Below the pieces are notes generated by a model. That model did not search any database. It saw only the letters and a list, made by a program, of their open reading frames with translations, and was not told the DNA's origin. The translations under genes and the position numbers were made by a program. A DNA stretch of 64,000 bases from Castellaniella sp047971665 (GTDB taxonomy: Bacteria; Pseudomonadota; Gammaproteobacteria; Burkholderiales; Burkholderiaceae_B). This document shows, piece after piece, positions 58,005 to 64,000 of this stretch. The stretch covers positions 83,557 through 147,556 of the forward strand of contig NZ_JBKEAA010000014.1 of NCBI RefSeq assembly GCF_047971665.1, in the 5' to 3' direction. How positions within the stretch are numbered: position 1 is the stretch's first letter; every line of letters starts with the position of its first letter.

Positions 58005-59351
58005 GTGCCTGGCCCGCAGACCCGCCGTGACCGGCCTGTCGCCTCGCCCCTGAGGCCGGGCGTGGGGCGGCGCGAGGTCTGGTCCTGGGCCATGTACGAC
58101 TTTGCCAATTCCGGCTACACCACCGTGGTGCTGACGACGGTGTTCAACGCCTATTTCGTCGGCGTGGTGGCGGCCGGCAAAAGCTGGGGCACGCTGGCGC
58201 TGACGGCGGCCCTGTCGCTGTCCTATCTGGCCGTGATGCTGTGGATGCCCGGCCTGGGCGCCCGGGCGGACGCCCGCGCCGGACATCGCCGGCTGCTGTT
58301 TCTCAGCACCACCGGCTGCGTTCTGGCGACGGCGGCGCTGGCCAGTGTGGGGCCGGGGGATATCGTCTGGGGCCTGCTGTGGTTGGCCTTGTCCAACCTC
58401 TGCTATTGCATCGGCGAGTCGGCGGTCGCGTCATTCCTGCCCGCGCTGGCCCGGCCCGAGGCCATGGGCCGGGTGTCGGGCTGGGGCTGGAGTTTTGGCT
58501 ATTTTGGCGGCATGCTGGCGCTGGGGCTGGCGCTGTGGGTGGCGTCCTCGGCGGAGTCCGACGGATTGCCGGCCCAGGCCTATGTGCCCTGGATCATGGG
58601 GTTGACGGCCGCGCTGTTCGCGGCGGCGGCGCTGCCGGCCTTTCTGTGGCTGCGCGAACCCGGCACGGATGTCGGACGGGCACCGAGCGCGATGCTGGTC
58701 CAGCTGCGGCTGGCATGGCGCGAGACCCGGCGGGATTTTCCCGACTTCCGCCGCCTGCTGCTGTGCATCGCCTGCTATCAGGCGGGGGTCGCGGTGGTGA
58801 TCACGTTGTCGGCCGTTTATGCCACCGAGGTCATGGGGTTCGGAATGCAGCAGACCATGCTGCTCGTGTTCGTGGTGAATATCGGTGCCGCTGTCGGGGC
58901 CTTCAGCTTCGGCTACCTGCAAGACCGCATCGGTCACCGCAAAGCGCTGGCCCTGACCTTGCTGGGCTGGATCGTCATGGTGTTGCTGGCGGCCTCCGCC
59001 CGTGCGCTGCCGGTGTTCTGGTCGGCCGCCGCCCTGGCGGGGCTGTGCATGGGGACCAGTCAGAGCGCGTGCAGGGCCATGGTGGGGGTGCTGGCCCCCG
59101 CCAGCCGCCCCGCGGAATTCTTTGCGCTGTGGACCTTCGCCGTGCAGCTGGCCGCCGTTGTGGGGCCGCTGTCCTATGGTGTGCTAGTCTGGGCAACGGA
59201 AGGCAATCATCGCGCCGCGCTGCTGGCGACGGGCCTGTTCTTCCTGGCAGGGCTGGCGTTGCTCCGGCGGCTGGATTTTGATCGCGGCATCATGGCCCGG
59301 GATGCCTACGAGTCCCGGGGTTCTGGCCGGGATCGGGCCTGTGCCGCCTGA
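58005..59351 (+). CDS. MFS transporter, UMF1 (Atg22-like) family
   Basis: Inner-membrane transporter of 448 aa with about 12 hydrophobic segments. The N-terminal EVWSWAMYDFANSGYTTVVLTTVFNAYF is diagnostic for the UMF1 family, and FGYLQDRIGHRKALALTLLG is an MFS loop 8-9 motif. It starts with GTG 14 bases after prpE, so the two are probably one operon. That suggests transport of a short-chain acid or a related compound, but family members are poorly characterised. Confidence 0.88.
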   Translation: MPGPQTRRDRPVASPLRPGVGRREVWSWAMYDFANSGYTTVVLTTVFNAYFVGVVAAGKSWGTLALTAALSLSYLAVMLWMPGLGARADARAGHRRLLFLSTTGCVLATAALASVGPGDIVWGLLWLALSNLCYCIGESAVASFLPALARPEAMGRVSGWGWSFGYFGGMLALGLALWVASSAESDGLPAQAYVPWIMGLTAALFAAAALPAFLWLREPGTDVGRAPSAMLVQLRLAWRETRRDFPDFRRLLLCIACYQAGVAVVITLSAVYATEVMGFGMQQTMLLVFVVNIGAAVGAFSFGYLQDRIGHRKALALTLLGWIVMVLLAASARALPVFWSAAALAGLCMGTSQSACRAMVGVLAPASRPAEFFALWTFAVQLAAVVGPLSYGVLVWATEGNHRAALLATGLFFLAGLALLRRLDFDRGIMARDAYESRGSGRDRACAA

Positions 59352-59401
59352 AACCAGAAGCGGTCCGTGATTGTCAGTATCGAGTAAGTATCGTGCAGTA
59401 C

Positions 59402-59455
59402 GGTTGCAACATTCAGACGGGTTGCAACATCCAAGCAGATTGCGACATTCAAACC
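59402..59455 (+). repeat. Three tandem 18-bp repeats upstream of acsA
   Basis: Units at 59402, 59420 and 59438 share the core TTGCAACATTCA (variants TTGCAACATCCA and TTGCGACATTCA) with an exact 18-base period. They sit 36-89 bases before acsA and are probably binding sites for a regulator. Confidence 0.7.
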
Positions 59456-59459
59456 ATAA

Positions 59460-59473
59460 AGTGATGCATCACT
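59460..59473 (+). promoter_or_regulatory. Perfect 14-bp palindrome before acsA
   Basis: AGTGATGCATCACT is fully self-complementary and lies 17 bases before the acsA ATG, between the repeat array and the ribosome-binding site (AGGAG). It could be a repressor operator that blocks transcription or early elongation. Confidence 0.55.
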
Positions 59474-59490
59474 AAACTCAGGAGCGAGCC

Positions 59491-61470
59491 ATGACTACGG
59501 GAATTGAATCCATCTTGGTTGAAAACCGCGTGTTTCCGCCACCGGAGGATCTTGTCAAGCAGGCCAATGTGTCGGGGATGGAGGGCTACCAGGCCCTGTG
59601 CGACGAGGCCCGTCGCGATCCCGATGCCTTCTGGACCCGCCTGGCCAACGAGAATCTGGTCTGGACCAAACCCTTCACCCAGGTGCTGGACGAGTCCGAG
59701 GCGCCCTTCTACAAGTGGTACCCCGATGGCCAGATGAATGTGTCGGCCAACTGCCTGGACAAGCACCTGGGCACGCCCGCAGAGAACCGGACCGCCATCA
59801 TTTTCGAGGCCGACGACGGCAAGGTGACCAAGGTCACCTACAAGGAACTGCACGCGCGGGTCGCGCAATTCGCCAATGCGCTCAAATCGTTGGGCTACAA
59901 GGCTGGCGAGCGCGCCATCATCTATTTGCCCATGTCCATCGAGGCGGTGGTCGCCATGCAGGCCTGCGCCCGCCTGGGCATCATCCATTCCGTGGTGTTC
60001 GGCGGTTTCTCGTCCAAGAGCATTCACGAGCGCACCGTGGACGTCGGCGCCACGCTGATGATCACCTCCGACGCCCAGGTCCGTGGTGGCAAGGTCATTC
60101 CGCTGAAAGACGCCGTGGACGAGGCCATCGCCATGGGAGGTTGCGAGGCCGTGCGCAAGGTCATCACCTACAAGCGCGCGGATGCCAAGGTGCAGTGGAA
60201 CGCCGACCGCGACCTGTGGTGGCATGACGTCACCCAGGGCCAGTCCGCCGACTGCCCGCCAGTGCCGGTCGATGCCGATCATCCGCTGTTCATCCTGTAT
60301 ACGTCCGGCTCCACGGGCAAGCCCAAGGGTGTGCAGCACTCCAGCGCCGGCTTCCTGCTGTGGTCGCTGATGACGATGAAATGGACGTTCGATGCCAAAC
60401 CCACCGACGTATTCTGGTGCACGGCCGACGTGGGCTGGGTCACGGGGCACTCGTACGTGACCTATGGCCCGCTGGCCGCCGGCGTGACCCAGGTCGTCTT
60501 CGAGGGGGTGCCGACCTATCCGGACGCCGGCCGGTTCTGGAAGATGATCCAGGAACACAAGGTCACGGTCTTCTATACCGCGCCGACGGCCATCCGTTCG
60601 CTGACCAAGGCTTCCGAGGCCGACCCCAAGGTCCATCCGAATTCGTTCGACCTCAGCACGTTGCGCATCATCGGCTCAGTGGGCGAGCCCATCAATCCCG
60701 AGGCCTGGGTCTGGTACTACAACAATGTGGGCGGCCAGCGCTGCCCGGTGATCGATACCTGGTGGCAGACTGAAACCGGCGCGCACATGATCACGCCGCT
60801 GCCGGGCGCCACGCCGCTCAAACCCGGTTCCTGCACGCTGCCGCTGCCAGGCATCGATGCCGCCATCGTTGACGAGACCGGTGAAGAGGTCGAGCGTGGC
60901 AAGGGCGGCTTCCTGGTGGTCCGTCGTCCATGGCCTTCGATGATCCGCACGATCTGGGGCGATCCGGATCGCTTCAAGAAGACCTATTTCCCCGAGGAGC
61001 TCAAGGGCTACTACCTGGCGGGCGATGGGGCGCAACGCGACAAGGACGGCTACTTCTGGATCATGGGCCGTATCGATGACGTGCTGAACGTCTCCGGGCA
61101 CCGGCTGGGCACGATGGAAGTCGAATCGGCGCTGGTGGCGCATGAGATGGTGGCCGAGGCTGCCGTGGTCGGCCGTCCGGACGATACGACCGGCGAGGCG
61201 GTCGTGGCCTTCGTGGTGCTCAACGGGCCGCTGCCCGAGGGGGATCAGGCCGCCGCCGTGGCCAAGCAGCTGCGCGACTGGGTGGCCAAGGAAATCGGCC
61301 CCATTGCCAAGCCGCGCGAGATCCGCTTTGGCGAAAACCTGCCCAAGACGCGTTCGGGCAAGATCATGCGCCGTCTGCTGCGCGTGGTCGCCAAGGGCGA
61401 GCCCATCACTCAGGATGTGTCCACGCTGGAAAACCCCGGCATTCTGGACCAGTTGTCCCAGGTGCAGTGA
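59491..61470 (+). CDS. acsA: Acetyl-CoA synthetase (acetate-CoA ligase)
   Basis: AMP-forming synthetase of 659 aa that activates acetate. Motifs include YTSGSTGKPKGVQH, CTADVGWVTGHSYVTYGPLA, TWWQTETGAHMITPLPGA and PGSCTLPLPGI. The C-terminal PKTRSGKIMRRLLR carries the catalytic Lys, which is regulated by acetylation in characterised relatives. It is longer than the PrpE paralogue and has the Trp-containing acetate-pocket region VTGHSYVTYGP/WWQTET typical of Acs. Two unusual repeat arrays lie directly upstream. Confidence 0.96.
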   Translation: MTTGIESILVENRVFPPPEDLVKQANVSGMEGYQALCDEARRDPDAFWTRLANENLVWTKPFTQVLDESEAPFYKWYPDGQMNVSANCLDKHLGTPAENRTAIIFEADDGKVTKVTYKELHARVAQFANALKSLGYKAGERAIIYLPMSIEAVVAMQACARLGIIHSVVFGGFSSKSIHERTVDVGATLMITSDAQVRGGKVIPLKDAVDEAIAMGGCEAVRKVITYKRADAKVQWNADRDLWWHDVTQGQSADCPPVPVDADHPLFILYTSGSTGKPKGVQHSSAGFLLWSLMTMKWTFDAKPTDVFWCTADVGWVTGHSYVTYGPLAAGVTQVVFEGVPTYPDAGRFWKMIQEHKVTVFYTAPTAIRSLTKASEADPKVHPNSFDLSTLRIIGSVGEPINPEAWVWYYNNVGGQRCPVIDTWWQTETGAHMITPLPGATPLKPGSCTLPLPGIDAAIVDETGEEVERGKGGFLVVRRPWPSMIRTIWGDPDRFKKTYFPEELKGYYLAGDGAQRDKDGYFWIMGRIDDVLNVSGHRLGTMEVESALVAHEMVAEAAVVGRPDDTTGEAVVAFVVLNGPLPEGDQAAAVAKQLRDWVAKEIGPIAKPREIRFGENLPKTRSGKIMRRLLRVVAKGEPITQDVSTLENPGILDQLSQVQ

Positions 61471-61534
61471 CGGGATGTTCTCCGAGGGCGGGTGGCACTG
61501 ACCTGCCACCCACCCTCGGGGCCCCTGAGTTGTG

Positions 61535-62239
61535 ATGAAAAAACCCGTTGTTCTTGTCGTCCGGCATGTCGCCTATGAGGATCTGGGGATCCTGGCGCCT
61601 TTGCTGACGCAGCGCGGGTATGACCTCCAGTATGTCGAGGCAGGCGTGGACCGGTTGCACGCCGGCAGCCTGCTGGCTGCGGATCTGGTGGTGATCCTCG
61701 GCGGGCCGATCGGGGTCTATGAAACCGACCGCTATCCGTTTCTGTCGGACGAGCAGCAGGCCATCGCGGCGCGGCTCGGGCAGGACAAGCCCACCTTGGG
61801 GATTTGCCTCGGCGCCCAGCTGATGGCCCGGGCGCTGGGCGCTGAGGTGTCCGCGACGGGCCGGGTGGAAATCGGCTATGCGCCGTTGCGCCTGACTCGC
61901 CAGGGAGAGGCCTCGGCGCTGCGCACCGTGGCGGGGGTGCCGGTGCTGCATTGGCATGGCGACCAGTTCGCCATCCCCGATGGGGCGTCGCGGCTGGCGG
62001 AAACTCCCGGGTTCCCCAACCAGGCGTTTTCCTTTGGTCCACGGATCCTGGGCCTGCAATTCCATCTGGAAGCCGACCATGCGCAGATCGAGCGCTGGCT
62101 GATCGGGCATGCGCATGAGTTGTCGGCCCGGGGCGTGTCCCTGGATGCGATCCGGCGGGATGCGGTCCGATATGGTCCGGACCTGGCTCGCTGCGCCGGC
62201 TCAGTCCTGACGGACTGGCTGGACGCCCTGGCGCACTGA
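61535..62239 (+). CDS. Class I glutamine amidotransferase-like protein
   Basis: Protein of 234 aa, similar to the GATase domain of GMP synthase but stand-alone. The nucleophile Cys is in LGICLGAQLMARALG, and the partner His-Glu are in LGLQFHLEADH. LVVILGGPIGVYE is the usual N-terminal strand. Related proteins act on small amines or in detoxification; function is not established here. The ATG at 61535 is preferred to GTG at 61532. It lies 64 bases after acsA and may be co-transcribed. Confidence 0.88.
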   Translation: MKKPVVLVVRHVAYEDLGILAPLLTQRGYDLQYVEAGVDRLHAGSLLAADLVVILGGPIGVYETDRYPFLSDEQQAIAARLGQDKPTLGICLGAQLMARALGAEVSATGRVEIGYAPLRLTRQGEASALRTVAGVPVLHWHGDQFAIPDGASRLAETPGFPNQAFSFGPRILGLQFHLEADHAQIERWLIGHAHELSARGVSLDAIRRDAVRYGPDLARCAGSVLTDWLDALAH

Positions 62240-62278
62240 GGCCTGGGCCTCTGTTCACAGGCATCCAGGCGCGTCGGG

Positions 62279-63925
<1,647 letters not shown>

Positions 63926-64000
63926 GGGTGCATCCCCGTTTTTTTGATGAGCGTTGGGCGAGGCCGGACCCCGCCATGTTGCGGGCCATTGTATTGCAGA
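63926..64000 (-). other. Upstream region of the ETF-QO gene
   Basis: 75 bases to the window edge, with no gene. A minus-strand TACAAT near 63989-63994 could be the -10 of the ETF-QO promoter; any -35 would lie at or beyond the edge. Confidence 0.3.

Noticed and set aside
59402..59455. Possible CRISPR-like array
   Set aside because: Three 18-bp units follow one another without spacers and lie in a promoter, so regulatory binding sites are more likely.

Overview
The window looks like chromosome of a GC-rich betaproteobacterium, most likely order Burkholderiales, family Alcaligenaceae or a close relative. This is inferred from gene content and order (holC-pepA next to lptF, rpoE-rseAB-degP-lepA-lepB-rnc-era-recO, yceD-rpmF-plsX-fabHDG-acpP-fabF, an intracellular PHB depolymerase and several Liv-type ABC importers), not from a database search. 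I see no tRNA, rRNA, CRISPR array, insertion sequence or prophage. Genes are densely packed, and many neighbours overlap by 1-8 bases.

Layout. Positions 1-7161 hold two branched-chain amino-acid type (HAAT/Liv) ABC clusters that converge near 2350. The left one is cut by the window edge and begins with a LivM-LivG fusion. 7342-10983 (minus) holds nth, an RnfB-like ferredoxin, phaZ, fdxA and a flavodoxin-like protein. 11088-16348 (plus) holds relA and trpB-trpA-accD, ending at a 17-bp bidirectional terminator shared with rne (minus, to 19482). rne has a long untranslated leader and diverges from rluC and a Gph-like phosphatase. msrP-msrQ follow, then an RsmI-like methyltransferase and a Maf protein (minus).

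25018-31492 is the fatty-acid and ribosomal cluster yceD-rpmF-plsX-fabH-fabD-fabG-acpP-fabF. 31574-40322 is the envelope-stress and translation block rpoE-rseA-rseB-degP-lepA-lepB-rnc-era-recO. After recO the strand changes: a Bax-inhibitor-like membrane protein, holC and pepA (minus) and lptF (plus).

44439-54194 is a transport and catabolism region: a LysR regulator diverging from a Liv-type binding protein and mmsA, a CysB-like regulator, and a complete five-gene Liv operon. 54195-64000 holds a DUF2325 gene behind a Fur-like site, an NlpC/P60 lipoprotein, prpE with a UMF1-type MFS transporter, acsA, a class I glutamine amidotransferase and ETF-ubiquinone oxidoreductase. Together these suggest uptake of amino or organic acids and their conversion to acyl-CoAs, with electrons passed to the quinone pool.

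The most unusual structure is a GC-rich intergenic repeat that carries its own ATG. It forms micro-ORFs (starting M-S-T-P-G-R-P) joined by ATGA overlaps to the next operon gene, before livF (6305-6379) and before rpoE (31507-31577). A related copy lies in frame upstream of lepA. Other leads are regulatory repeat arrays upstream of acsA, prpE, msrP and the LysR/binding-protein pair, and a LivF whose Walker A lysine is replaced by arginine.
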